Source of the DNA: Liolophura sinensis
Taxonomy: Eukaryota > Mollusca > Polyplacophora > Chitonida > Chitonidae
DNA length: 64,000 nucleotides
Reading direction: 5' to 3'
Assembly: GCF_032854445.1 (NCBI RefSeq)
Contig: NC_088295.1
Coordinates: 83,806,644-83,870,643 of the forward strand
The position numbers and the translations under genes are program-made. Below the pieces are notes generated by a model. The model was not told the origin of the DNA and made no database searches. It was given only the letters and a program-made list of their open reading frames with translations. Shown piece by piece: positions 46,047-59,105 of the stretch. Each line of letters opens with the position of its first letter. The stretch's first letter is position 1.

Positions 46047-48186
46047 ATTGCCGAAGTGTCATGAAGCAATAATCCTTAATTCATTCAGTGTGAATTTGTT
46101 ATAAATAAATAACTTAATACTGTTCTGTAATAGATGTGCAATATAGCATGCGTTTACCACGTGAACTCACGCCTGTGTCGGGCGTCATATGTTGTTCCCT
46201 TTATATAGGATGTCAGTATACCTTATGTTCTCGGTAGTGTCTACTGGTGATCTGGGAGGTCGGAAGTGCTCAGTTGGCATGCGTGATTGGGTTTGGCAGC
46301 GTGTACGTCACTGGACCAGTCAAAGAATAATACACAGGATGTTTTCTCAAGGAGAACATACAGAAAGAAAAATGCTGAGTAATGTATGCTGACCAAACCC
46401 CATTGTTCGGGTTAACAAGTATATACAACCTATATCTTTAACATGCACTATCTCACAACTATATCGCAGTTGTGAGCAATTGTTATTTACAGTAATTATC
46501 AAACTTTATACAACATTTACCTAAGTCGTTGTTTCACATTTGCTCCCATGAACCAAATATATGCTGTAAATATGTAAGTCAAATAATTAATGGTAACTGT
46601 CAACACTCTATACAACATAAAGATCGTGATTGGCGATCATTAATAACACATTTATGTAAGACAGTTAGCTGCTCCTTGATTATGACACGGTGTCTTCTGG
46701 CTGAAGTGACATGCCAGTCGTATACCTAGACAACCTATACTAAAATATAGTAAGTTTTAGGCCATATATACCCCATATCGAAAAGTACTCTTAATAACAT
46801 TAATTTGAGATATTCCATTCTTACATTACTCTGCCTCTTTAACAGTAAAGATGGAAGGAGCTGCTGTGAAACGTCTGATACAAACTGAACTCTTTCAGCT
46901 ACACAGATTTCACCAGGACAAGTAACATGCACTGTCGCCAAAGAATCTTCTTATCACATTGACGTAATACTGTGTTAACGACCCATATTGTTGAAAAGGG
47001 GAAAGCAGAGTTTTATTCAAATCAACACTTCACAAATAATTCGTGTACAGAAATTATATGCATGCTGCTATATAGCACACTAGTGAATTGTATTTTCCCC
47101 GACTCCAACCAAACAAATAAATAAATATACTTTTTATCTAATTGCTGTAAAAATGTAGCTGTATACAGAAACGATGTTATCTGACATGAATACGCTCAGA
47201 ATTGTTTAAAGCGTCACTTCTATGTAAAAACTGTGGGTGTATTTGAGTCTCTAGTAAGATTATTGAGACATGGGTGTCACAAATCACTGATTTCAAAACG
47301 ACGGCATTACATTGATTGGGTGTCAGTATTCGGATTACACAAAATAATTCATGCCATTTAATTATCTTTAATTAACAAATTCTTTTAATTCTGTATGTAA
47401 TACACTCTTGGTATACCGGTTTACTTTTAAAAGTCAGGCGATGGGTTTTTAACGTTTACTACCTCGTTCGTCATGCTCATTTGAGGCGTGTACACATATT
47501 TACACAGAGCCTTAACACATATAGAGGAACATTCGGGAACAACTATATATATATATATTTTTCTAGTGGTATAAAGTTTAGAAAATTCAAAGTTGGTGTA
47601 TGGGTTATGACGTCTTATATATTGTCGCATATATTGTCCCGCAATAGACATTACGATGATGTGTCCAATACGGTGGCTTTTGTACTGCCCACTTCACGTG
47701 AACTGATTCCGCAGTAGCCAATGGCGTTACATTCTATGTATATGATGAAAGTGATATACCGGTAACAATGAAACAGAGGCGGAAGTGACCAAGCATTCGA
47801 ACTGAAGACGATGTTTAATTTCCTGTTATATTTTGTGGTAAGTGCAGCATGTAAGGTGATATCGCGGTAGTCAGGCCGCCTAACCACACATGGGCGGCGC
47901 GACGGCTACATAACCGAACTGAAGAGACCGGGACCGGCAGAGAGTCGTGTAAGCTTCGTCATCCACGATCTAGGGACGTCACATCAGGGGTGCACACTTG
48001 ACATACTCGCTTAGGACGAATGTCCTCTACGCTACAGCCAGAAACCTATAGCTAAGAAGCCAATAACTCGGCCTGTCACAGAGTGGGTCCACTAAGTTCT
48101 CTCATACCTCTTTTACCCAGTTCAGGCACCGATACAGAAGTAGGCCTACAACGGAGTTTTACCCTAGCAGCTTCCTCAGGATTTCT

Positions 48187-51100
48187 ATGATGGCGTCGTG
48201 GCTACATCTTCTTCTTCTCTTGGGTCTTATCTATAGCATCCACTGTACCCGGGGATCTATCGAGGTAAGAGCTTTCCTAACGTACCAAAGGTTTAAACAC
48301 TTCAGTTCAAAGTCGAAAAAATCCTGATATTTAGGACCTAAAACAGGGTAGAAGTTCAGGATGGAATACGCAGTTCATGGGCCATTTACGCCAAAACTTC
48401 GTAAAACACAATTACTCGGAACTTGTCGCGTAAATATGGCGCTATCTGTGTTGAAACACCATGAGTTGCTGTTTTTTGTCGCCTTCTCAAATGTATACTT
48501 TTCGGAGCCGACTGTATGGTCATCATGGTCAGAATTTCATAACGCATTTGCCTATATACAGGCAGTATTATGAGAGCATGTATATTGCTGTCATAATCTA
48601 TTGTGCATGTGGACTTGTCTTTTAGCACCTTATGGGTATATGCCTGTACAAAAGGTATGATAAGAAAGATCGAGATCTGGCATATTCATGATACTCAGTC
48701 AAATTAGAGGCTTTGAGCGAAAAAAGTGAACTATTACAATGTATGGGTAGGGCCTTATGTACGGCTATACACATTATACAAATTGTGTGAATAAATGTTA
48801 ATCGCCATGAGTGGGGTACGTTTACACAGTCGGTAATTCTACGCGTAAAGTGTTCAGTCTAACTCCGTGTTCCCTTAAGGGGTGAAGTATATACTATCGC
48901 CTGTACGGATTATAGACAGATGGCGACAGTGATGTAATGTTACGATAGTGGCTAAGATATAACAGAATTAGTTCTCGGCACTGCGCAAACATGTGTAGTG
49001 AATGTTTACTATAGGATGTGCATGTTATATATCCCGCAATCTGCAGGAAGGGTTCAGAAAGTCGAATCCTTGACCAGAAGTTTTCGAAAGTTCATGCAGT
49101 CATAGCTATTTGAATAATGGAATTCGGCGTAACACGTCTAACAAAGTTATTACTATGTATGCAGCGTTTTATCATAGGATATATATACGTGGAGAACCTG
49201 ACGATGTTAACGACGGCTACGGACATTTAAAACAATTAAAACAAATATTGGATTAAATTTTAGAAAACGACAACAGGTCCATTAGTCTTACAGTTCTGCA
49301 TGGATACAAAGGAGTAGAATTCTACAAACGTTTTAGGCAGATAATCCATGTTGTAAAAATCCTTCTTTAAGTGCGTTGATTATGGGAGGGAACACCACGG
49401 TGCGTTGCATGCACTTACAGAGGTCGTTACGTACATGAATTCTCAATCGAGGAGTGAAGAATCTGAAACCCTCTGTAAGGATGGATTGTCGACCTTTTGT
49501 ACATCATCAGATAGAAGGTGATCATCGGTGTCAGTTAACATTCATTTGTTTTTGTCACTTTCATCACTTGATAGTTCTTGTGATGGAACATCTTCCATGT
49601 GTCCAAGCCAGTTTCGTTACACTGGTTTTATAGGAACTGGTGTTGTGCACGCATTTCGAATTTAGCACTTTGGGTGAATTTCCCTTCGAGTTCATTCGGG
49701 GAAAGGTCACGGACTGCATTTATCCAGGATTTCCGTAATGACATCACCATAATAATGTGCTTATAAACATGGCTGGTCTTCGGCGCTTGACCCTGCCTGT
49801 TAAATACATCAGTGTTTGCCTATCGGCGTTTTTCTGATAGGCAAATGTGTTTAAAAAGTCGAACTCTGACATTTGATATCTCAACGTAGTGCAATTAATA
49901 CTATTAATGAAATACCACCGCCTACAAGAAGCGTATATTTAAGTATATATAAAATGGAATGTGTATTACGTGGGAAACAAGCAAATGAACATTTACTGAC
50001 CGTTAACACAAAATAATATGCTACAGTATAATAATGCGATACTTGATTGACCCAATGCATTTAACCTGAGCTCTAAGGTGCAGTAGAACCACATTGTTCT
50101 TTTAGTATATTGCGGATAAAACAGTAAACGAACAATATCGGTTCTCGTTATATCTAATAAATGCACATGTCAAGTTCAGCCCCAAACACTAGATAATCTC
50201 ACCTCAGTCACTTTGTTTCTCCCGACGCCTTATAACTGCCTGGGGTTATAATATGTTAAAATCGTTGATTGCTTGATGGAAGTGTTACAACCATGCATGT
50301 ATATATTACGGAAACGATATTTAAATGTTTGTATATGTTTACGATGCTATACATACAAATAACTTACACTTCCATTGATATTTGGCAATATTATACATCC
50401 ATGGGTTTTTGTCTGTTGTCATTTCAGCGTCGCCACCGTCAAAGACAGGCAGCAGCTCTCCGAGCACGTGGTGATGGAGAAAATACAAATACCTGCGATG
50501 TAAGAACCACTGTCACTTCCATGTATGGGGGGACGTAAACAGGCAAATAAAACTTCAGCCCCACACAACACCTGTTATACAACTTGAATAACCTATTTTT
50601 TCTCCACTGCAACGAGTTATAAAGATAATTAAATCAGGTATTTTGAGGTTTGAACCAACGAACCAAAGGTCCAATTTGAATGAAGAGATAGCGCTTATAT
50701 CTCACCCATCTCACTATATAACATATCTCTGTATATATTTTGGAAATGTACCTTTAACGTCTACTTTGGCCTTTTGCATTACGGCTAGACTCTAATCGGG
50801 ACACAAGCAATAGAACTATAAGAAGCAATCAAGTCAGTCACCACTCTTGTTTCTTAACCTTGATCGTGAACATCAGGCTACTCGCTAACTCTTGGGGTGG
50901 GAGAGTTTCACATGAAAACTAGACTTCATGTCATCACTAAGCTGCTGTTAAATATACCCAGGTTTTCGCCCAAGCCTCGGGGTCCACACCACCGGCCTCC
51001 AAAGCGCTCATCACCCTGTTTCTCTTTCTGTTGACAGTCAGTCCTGTGTCCTCACGGTACACAATGTGTGAACAAGGAGATCCAGTGTCGCTATGAAGCT

Positions 51101-53114
51101 TGTCCCACCGTGGCCGTCTGCGAAGGTTTGTAGCTCAGTCAACGTCCATTCTCCCAGATGTGCTGACCGATGCTTGTGTCGCGGCAGACTGGATCATAGG
51201 ATTAGACAGAATCCGAATCTAAGATCAAAACTAATGAACATATCTCCGCCGACCTTCAGCTTGTGAGGGGTCATGTAATCTTTGTCAACATATTTTGTAA
51301 CTTTTCGCATCAAGTCCGATGTTTTTCAAATAATTGTATAACTGATCTTGATAATGTTTACAATTGTATGACGTTATGGACAACTGATACTCTAGCATGG
51401 TACATGATTTGAATACTGATTCTATGTCTAGAACATACCTTGAGTCTTTCCGACATCACAGGAAACTGTTGACTGCTTCTCTTTGCGTGATTCCGTCATA
51501 TTTTCGTACTTTATATAGTTCTTTGGTGGTTTGTGTTATACGTCGTTTTTGGAATTTGCCTTGCGATTATTGACCTGGAACGTCCTCATTGGTTGACGGC
51601 TGGTATACGAATGTCACAGATTTATATAATCGTTCCCACCATCGTGAATTTAACAATTCACCAGTCTCCAAAAAAATAAGGAAAATTAATTCATAAACGC
51701 ATCGCCAACAAATGTAGGATTATCAGAACATAATTTCTTCGTTTGCAGACCTTGTGACTTTCGTAGTTTAAAATATGTCTCTTTTTTCTGTTGTTTAGCC
51801 ACGAAATCGTTCCCTAATTTCTGCGGTCAAGACATGGACGCGGGCACGTGCGGGACTAATTTAGAGAGCCATACTGAGGAGAGGTGGTTCTATAATAAGA
51901 CGGCAGCTCAGTGTCAGGTCTTCCAGTACAGCGGCTGTGGGGGAAACGAGAACAAGTACCTGACGGCAGAACACTGCGAGAGGAGCTGTGTGAGGTGTAA
52001 GTATTAATCACAGAGAACAAGTACCTAACGTTAGAACACGGCCAGAGGAGCTGTGTGAGAGAACAAGTGCCTTAGGTTAGAACACTGCCAGAGAAGTTGT
52101 GTGAGGTGTAAGTATTAGTTACAGAGAACACGTGCCTGGCGTTAGAACATGGCCAGAGGGGCTGTGTGAGGTGTAAGTATTAGTTACAGGAAACAAGTGC
52201 CTGACGTTAGAACACGGTCAGAGGAGCTATGTGAGGTGTAAGTATAAGTTACAGAGAACAAGTAACTGACGTTAGAACACGGCCAGAGGAGCTGTGTGAG
52301 GTGTAGGTATTAGTTACAGAGAACAAGTGGCTGACGTTAGAACACGGCCAGGGGAGCTGTGTGAGGTGTAGGTATTAGTTACAGAGCACAAGTACCTGAC
52401 GTTAGAACACGGCAAGAGGAACTGTTTGAAGTGTAACTATTAGTGACAGAGAATAAGTGCCTTACCCTAGAACACGGCCAGGGGAGCTGTATCAGGTGTA
52501 TTACAGATGACGAGTGTTATAACAAACAGAGAACAAGTTTTATGATTAACGGTTAGTCTGCAAAAATATGTCAGGTGATATTCTGTGTGAGGGCCTAGTG
52601 ATTAAGGTCCTAGTGCAGCTCAATTGCTCAGGAGACTCTCACCAACGCTCTCCTCTCCGGTAGTGCGTGGGAAGGTCTGTCAGTAACCCGCGGAAGGTTG
52701 CGTGTTTCCCGGGCTCTGGCGGTTTTCCTCCCACCATAATGCTGGCCACCGTCGCATTAAGTGAAATATTCTTGAGTACTGCGCGAAACACCAGTCAAAT
52801 AAATATATAAATAAATACTGTATTAGGAGCCTGGATTATATCCCAGCTAATCTCACGTTTACCGGTGATCTAACTACTCATTTTGTTTCCTTGCAGTGGA
52901 GGAATGCTACCTGAAGCCGGAAACCGGCCCGTGCAGAGCGAGGTTCATTCGGTACAGTTATGACGTCTTGGATGGTATCTGTAAAACCTTCGTCTACGGC
53001 GGATGTAGGGGAAACGGGAACAACTTTGTCACCTTCGATGCCTGCATGCAAAAGTGCTATATTTCGGAGTTTGAAAATCCCGATTTCAACAGGCCCTATC
53101 TTCCAGATGAATGA
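48187..53114 (+). CDS. Secreted two-Kunitz-domain protein with RGD linker and six-cysteine module
   Basis: Five coding exons: 48187-48264, 50428-50499, 51038-51125, 51799-51996, 52897-53114; 654 nt, 217 residues, all phases consistent. Signal peptide MMASWLHLLLLLGLIYS (a second ATG lies at 48190). Exon 2 is a basic linker (RRHRQRQ) followed by RARGDGEN, which contains RGD. Exon 3, with the last cysteine of exon 2, forms a C-x4-C-x4-C-x6-C-x4-C-x5-C module. Exon 4 is Kunitz domain 1 with six cysteines but Gly at the usual P1 position (GTCGTN). Exon 5 is Kunitz domain 2 with the classical GPCRARF loop (Arg at P1) and YGGCRGNGNNF. Domain 2 is therefore predicted to inhibit a trypsin-like protease, while domain 1 may not act in the standard way. 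Secreted Kunitz proteins of this size occur in molluscan mucus, immunity and shell matrix; which applies is not known. Confidence 0.92.
51460..51630. repeat. Unclassified interspersed repeat, copy 3
   Basis: Contains tttggaatttgccttgcgat, tattgacctggaacgtcc and ggctggtatacgaatgtc. In the intron before Kunitz domain 1. Confidence 0.75.
52012..52520 (+). repeat. 65-bp minisatellite derived from the Kunitz 1 exon end and its splice donor
   Basis: About eight copies following exon 4 of the Kunitz gene. Each copy resembles the last 45-50 bases of the exon (aacaagtacctgac, gaacacggccagaggagctg) plus gtgtaagtattagttacag, so donor-like GTAAGT or GTAGGT sites recur every 65 bp. Later copies have TGC changed to GGC at a Kunitz cysteine, so they are not coding. 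Confidence 0.95.
52620..52818 (+). repeat. SINE copy (family A)
   Basis: Sense copy with cctcccaccataatgctggc and agtgaaatattcttgagtac and AAAT tail; just before the last Kunitz exon. Confidence 0.87.
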
Positions 53115-53352
53115 AGACTGAAGTTGTACCATTTTGAACTGGTTTTTATAAGCCTTTAAAACTATATTTGAGAGGGAGGACTACCCGTTCACAGGAGATG
53201 CTTGTCCTGCGCAACAACGGGGACCGGTCTGGGTCCGGTTACAAGATGTAACTTTGTGAACAAACTCTGACATCAGAACCTGCCTCTAATAGCGCTACGT
53301 CTTGCTCATTCTCACTCGTTTCATCTTGTCAACATTCATCTTGTCTCATCTG

Positions 53353-53358
53353 AATAAA
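53353..53358 (+). terminator. Poly(A) signal of the Kunitz gene
   Basis: AATAAA about 240 bp after the stop codon at 53112-53114; a sensible 3' UTR length. Confidence 0.65.
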
Positions 53359-54307
53359 GAAGACTGATCCTAATGATAATTACGATCGTTTACTACTCAA
53401 GGCCAGTAAATGTTCTGATATACTCACGACGCCACAACTTACTATTTCCTTTGGGTTGTTTTTTCTTTTGTGCATGGATTCTCATCAAAGAAAATGAATA
53501 TTGAATGAGAAATATATATACGAATGTTTATACACAGAGTGGATTGTTTTGAGTTTTTCTACCAAATATGTATACTCGCTGTTTGAAAGAGTTGCGTAGT
53601 TTAATCTCTCTTAGTGCTACCAGGTGGGAAAAGAACAAATGCTTATAGCATTAAATAATTGTTTACTGTATTTGAATGGTGTTTTACGTTATAACAACGA
53701 ATATGTCAATTATTAAACTATGAATACATAGTTGTGATGGGTGTGGGTGTGAAAATCTGGAGGAAACTACAGCGCGTAAAAATTTCCCGACGCGAAGTCG
53801 CAGCTGAGCAGCGAGAGAAGATTTCGAACATATGACCGCAATGGTTCCTAGTGAGAATACCTTAGCAAATTACAAATTAAACATCATTATAATATGAGAA
53901 TTTCTCTGGTTTTTCTTTAAACCATTCCAGAACAAATTCCGGTCCACAGCGTAATACGAAGTTTTATACACATGGTCATTCGCAGATAGCAAAACTGTTG
54001 CCGCCTCGCTTAGTGCTCAGCACTAATGTTTTAGAGGAAGGAAACAAGACTGCTTGCCCAGGTGTGTCTATTAGATGAGTGGTTGTAAAACCCTAAGTAT
54101 ATATACATACATACATACAGATAGTATAACACAATACGGTAATTAAGTGTGAAACATGGGTTCTTCCGTTCAGAAATTCAACATTTAGTGCACACTAGAT
54201 TTTCGTCCTTTGCGCCCAGTAGATAACTGTATGTGTCCAAAGGCAACACTGTCGTGGAGAGGTTCCTTTGTAATGAAAACGATTCTCATCCATCCACCGA
54301 CCTGATG

Positions 54308-55822
54308 TTAGCCTCTTAGTTCGCCTGTTTTAAATGTGAACAAAGGTTCAAATAAATACAGTGTCAGTCATGAAACTATGGAGCCGTAAAAGTGACATGA
54401 TAAAAATTAACAGTACCATATTCAGTTATATTTTATATTCCATTAGTCGTGCTAATGTGTAATGCTAATTACATTGTGTTCGTAATCATGTCATGGTGGA
54501 TTCTAAGATTTTTATTTCTCTTTAAAAAATACATCTTTATAGCGACAGATGAAATATATAATGTGATTTGTGCGGATCATTTCCCGCAGATAACACAGTA
54601 TTGAGTAACACTTACTGTTCTGCTTAGGATCTTCCGCCACGGGTGTTTTACATGTTCTACCACAGGCTGTTGGGCAGCACTTCCCGCCATCGGGACAGTC
54701 TTGGTCAGCTCGACAACCCTGCCCACAGTCTACTGTTTTACCCTGTACGCCTACTGGGCAGTATCCAGGACGGGGAACGTAGTTTATCGCATCTGTGAAG
54801 TAAATCAGCACAGTAAATGCAATATTCGTCAAGCTGCAGCAGTTTAGGTCCAAGACGAACACCATACAGTTCCGTTGTTATGGCAACAGGACAAAATATC
54901 AGCAGTATTTGTATCATACAAGACCATATTTATAAAAGAATAGCATGAAATTATATATATGAGTATAGTTTTTGCGAGTTTGAAATTTACTATGAATCGT
55001 TCTATGTACATGGAAACGGAAAACATGGCGAATCTTACCTTGATATCTTTCCCAAATCACGCTGGCCTGAAACAATAAAAGCTGGATTCATTTATTTGAG
55101 ACAACCTGGTTGGTTTATACAGAATAATAGCCAGAATAATAAGCCACATCATGAAATTAAGAACTGATACAAATAGTATTTATAAATAACATTTCGTATA
55201 TATAGGGTATCCAAGTTGAAGTGCATGTGGAAATGTGCGACATAAATGGTATAATATAGGAAAGGGATATCTCGGAAAGACATTTAGAGACAGCTATTTG
55301 CGTGTCATTGAAGCTGATGCAAATATATATCAATATATACATTTATAATCATTCTGATTCTAAAATAATCCTATGACAATGTGCTTCATATTCCGTACAA
55401 ACCACTTTCCATTTTACTCCTAGAGCCAAAACCTCTCCATACATGACATGATTACAAACTGGATGAAACTAATATATTAATCATTTTATAATACACGACA
55501 TAATACAGCTTGTACATCGAGAGAAACGTGAGATAGAAAATGAATAATAAAATCAACAAAAATATATGTGAACAATTTAACTTATACACACACACACACG
55601 CTCACACACTGTCATGGATTATCTTGCATTTTTTAAAGACGATGAAATGGGTTGTAAAACATTAGAATTTCATCTGTTTTGGGTAATAGGCTTGATCAAA
55701 AAAAACAACAACAAAAAAATAAACAGAAACAAAATGAAACTTCATACAAAAGTAAAAACACATACCTGGATAATACTCGCGATGATTACCAAAATTAAGC
55801 CCGCAATCACTGTCCTGTTCAT
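54308..55822 (-). CDS. Small secreted WAP (four-disulfide core) domain protein
   Basis: Minus-strand exons: 55822-55766 (signal, MNRTVIAGLILVIIASIIQ, donor gtatgt), 55066-55039 (28 nt, ASVIWERYQ, donor gtaaga), 54792-54616 (WAP domain), and a candidate terminal exon 54324-54308 (SELRG, then TAA). The phases 0, 1, 1 agree, giving about 92 residues. The WAP exon has eight cysteines in the expected order, with YCPVGVQG, CGQGCRADQDCPDGGKCC and ACGRTC. WAP domains are known as small protease-inhibitory or antimicrobial folds in secreted proteins. The terminal mini-exon has only a fair acceptor, so the C-terminus is uncertain; without splicing the frame would run to a stop at about 54512. It lies convergent to the Kunitz gene, whose poly(A) signal is about 1 kb away. 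Confidence 0.85.
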
Positions 55823-56624
55823 CTTTGTGCCGTCTGTCCTCTCTGAAATCTCAACTAAACTCTTCTCGTCAAATAATAAAGCTTGTGTGGAGAACAAAAT
55901 CGATGTAATTGACCATCACTGCGGCTGCACAGTATGAGGCACGTAGATTGCATGCCTGCACGACGAGATTTATTTATTAGATGGGTCGGGATCCGATAAT
56001 TTACCAGTAAACGAGATTTAAAGAGTAACAGATGTGAAGATAAGAAGGCACTGTGATAAGTGTGTTATTGAGCCGATGTATAGGCACAGTGATGTCACTG
56101 GATCATTAACTATGAACGCAGTGTCATGCATTGTGTATAACTATAGTATTATGGTTGGGAACCAGGTTCTGCATTCTACAGACTCAAGGAAGAACCCCCT
56201 AATGCACTGAATACCAGAGTGTCAAAATCATACTATCAAAATAAAGAGCCGTTTCCACCAGAACCGCTGGGTTTCCTGCCGCGGCTCTCACAGAGTTTAA
56301 CGCAGTGTAAAGTGTTCCCACCACCAGCGGTTCTGGCCGGAAATTACAACGCGGGAAAAGCAAATTTCTGCTAGCTACTTCGATAATCGACTTTCTTTTA
56401 TAATTCTGATTCGCCTTTTAAGAGAGGACTGGATTTTTTGAACGTCCAAAATTATTCTCTCTTGTGCATCCATCTTTCACTTTTTGATGTTTCCAGATAA
56501 ATAATGTACATGTACCCAGATTCAGTACAGGGCAATTTCTACCAACCAATCAAACCAAAAGACGGAACGGGAAATGCAGTGAAATCAGTGGAGGGAGTGA
56601 CTTGATGCGGAAAACGCCATTGAT

Positions 56625-56750
56625 TGCTGATTTACGGCGTAATCAAGGATATTTCACTTATTTGACGGCGGTAAGCATTATGGTGGGAGGAGACTGAGCA
56701 GTGCTTGGGGAAAACCCGTGACCATTCGCAAGTCACAGGCATCAGTCCAG
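56625..56750 (-). repeat. SINE copy (family A), partial
   Basis: Contains atatttcacttatttgacgg and gcattatggtgggaggagac. Confidence 0.75.
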
Positions 56751-58064
56751 TGATAACCAAATGAAACGTTACCGAGACCCCGTTTATCGAACTAACCGAA
56801 AACATGTATAAGTGAAAGGTTCTGTCTTCATCATATGTGATGACATCACACCACTGTGAGTAACTGTAGATCAGTGACATCTAAAAAATTGCAATCATCA
56901 CTGCATTTGTGACCTAATAATGCTTAAGCCATGGTGTTAGAGAGCGTGTACTTTGCTATGATTTAAGTAGTCACATGAAGAGTTAGAATAAAACCATATA
57001 ACTGAGCTAAACTGACTAAAGGTCGTATCTCACCGGTTACATGAAATTTACCAGCTATCACACTCTCGTCTACTCTCTATCCAGTATAAAGTCTTTCATG
57101 GTATTCACTGTTTTTCTAGGAAAGGATTGTCAGAAAAATACACTCATCAAAAGACAGCAACGATGGAGAACAAATAAAAGCAATAGAAGAAGTTTATGTT
57201 AATTTAACATATTAATTTATGTTAAATTATGCGGGATCAATCCTGTTTTTGGAAAGGGAATTTCCGCCTCTAAGATAATAATCGCCACACAAGAATGATA
57301 TTGTGATAAAATAAATAAATAAATAATAATTGCAATTACTCAGTGATAAATTATCCGCTATCCTCATGGTGTATATCGGCAATAAAAATCTACGGAGCGC
57401 AAGACAACACTTATTACATGGCTTATGCTTCTTTTCTGTTTCATTTGTTTTCTCTCCTCACTTTATATTTTTGGGGGTGTTATTCATCCGGCATTTAACA
57501 TATTTTTTCACTGATCAAACTCATACGTGCAATGTGGGACAGGATGACACGTGGAATTCTTGTGTTGTGTGCAATATTGACTTCATGTGATAACCATTCA
57601 CAGTCTTTGTATTATATGTAAGGATCAAGGAAACTTTTTACGCACTGCCCATGAGAAAAGCATTGTGTGATATCATTGGCTCTCCATTTATCTTTATCGG
57701 AGTATAAATCTTCCTGCTTCAGATTACGTCACCACGGAATCAGGTGAATCTATTGTTTTGGCGAATATAGTTTTAATTCTCCGACGTCCTAAATAAATTG
57801 GTAGTCGATAAGATTTCCCCCTCCATTCACGCTCAGCCAATACGAAGAGAGACATCTGTCGCCCTAAATTATCAGTCAGTTGACACATGCTATGTGACGT
57901 CATAGTGTGACATACCAATCACAGCGGACGACCAGCCTCAGCTGTGCCCTAACTTCTGTGCATTCAGCACATGCCTTAGTCAGTAGTCATAGGACCTGAA
58001 TTATGTCTACATTTAAGCGGTCGGTTACTTCAGATGGATTTCACTGATTATTGCCTTGGAAAAC

Positions 58065-58216
58065 CAAGTCATGCTGACTTCCTCTCCGGCCATACGTGGG
58101 AAGACCTCCAGCAACCTGCGGATGGTCGTGGGTTTTTCCCGGGGCTCTGCCCGATTTCCTCCTACCATAATGCCGACCGCCGTCGTTTAAGTGAAATATT
58201 CTTGAGTAAATAAATA
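58065..58216 (+). repeat. SINE copy (family A), partial
   Basis: Contains cctctccggccatacgtggg, gatggtcgtgggtttttccc and taagtgaaatattcttgagt. Confidence 0.85.
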
Positions 58217-58699
58217 TTGCCTTGGAACGCGCATTGATATCACTGATGCAGTGATATGGGAACGCCGGACTCAGATTTGGTTTGAATGGAAAAGAATATT
58301 AATCTATAGAGGTGCTGAAATAAACTATGTCTGGGAGATTGGAACGCAAGTCTTTATCACGTGCAATCCTTGATGTTAGGTTCTTGAGAACAATGTAGTA
58401 TAGTGTTTGTATGTAGCTAATGCAGGTCACGGTCATGGACTTCCATACGGGCTTAAGTGTAGACTTCCTCACTAAAACAGTTCTGACACTGTTAATGCTC
58501 TTCACGAGGAAATTCACACAAATACCCAATATCAACAGTTATATGCAGAACTGGCTCTTATCCTTGGATTAGGACAGTTAGTACATGTGTGTTGAGTAAA
58601 TGAACTCGCCTCGTTGGATATAGTCAAAGTGTAACGAGAGGGTTATTTTTAATTAAAGACACTTGATACTTATTAAACGTTCTTGCTTAGCTAGAACAT

Positions 58700-58895
58700 T
58701 CCTTACGTCTTCCCGGCATCATTGAGAACTGTGAACTGCTTCTCCTTGTCGGATTCCGTCCTAATTTCTCACAGTATATACATTTGTAGTTCTTTGCTGG
58801 CTTGTTTTGAACGTTGTGTTGGAAATTGATCTTGGGATTATTGATCTCGACTGTCATGTCCATTGGCTGAAGACTGGTATACGAATGTCTGTTTC
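58700..58895. repeat. Unclassified interspersed repeat, copy 4
   Basis: Contains gtgaactgcttctccttgtc, gttggaaattgatcttggga and actggtatacgaatgtctg. Confidence 0.75.
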
Positions 58896-58971
58896 TACTT
58901 CTAGTAAAATACAAAATATACCCATTTAGATTATTGGTACTCCTCATGATTAGCAGAAATGACAGAACAAT

Positions 58972-59105
58972 TCATTTATCTATTTATTTGATTGGTGTTT
59001 TACGCCGTACTCAAGAATATTTCACTTATACGACGGTGGCCAGCATTATGGTGGGAGGAAGCCGGGCAGAGCACGATGGAAACCCACGACCATCCGCCAG
59101 AACAA
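58972..59105 (-). repeat. SINE copy (family A), partial
   Basis: Contains gattggtgttttacgccgta, tatttcacttatacgacggt and cagcattatggtgggaggaa; a well-preserved 3' half. Confidence 0.88.

Larger units (their letters stand above)
41380..48186. other. 3' UTR of the giant gene and intergenic region
   Basis: No supported coding exon. Contains SINE copies, a copy of the unclassified repeat and G-rich stretches (42389-42404 and 44577-44611). An open frame at 41707-42165 lies in the presumed 3' UTR and has no recognisable domain. Confidence 0.55.
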
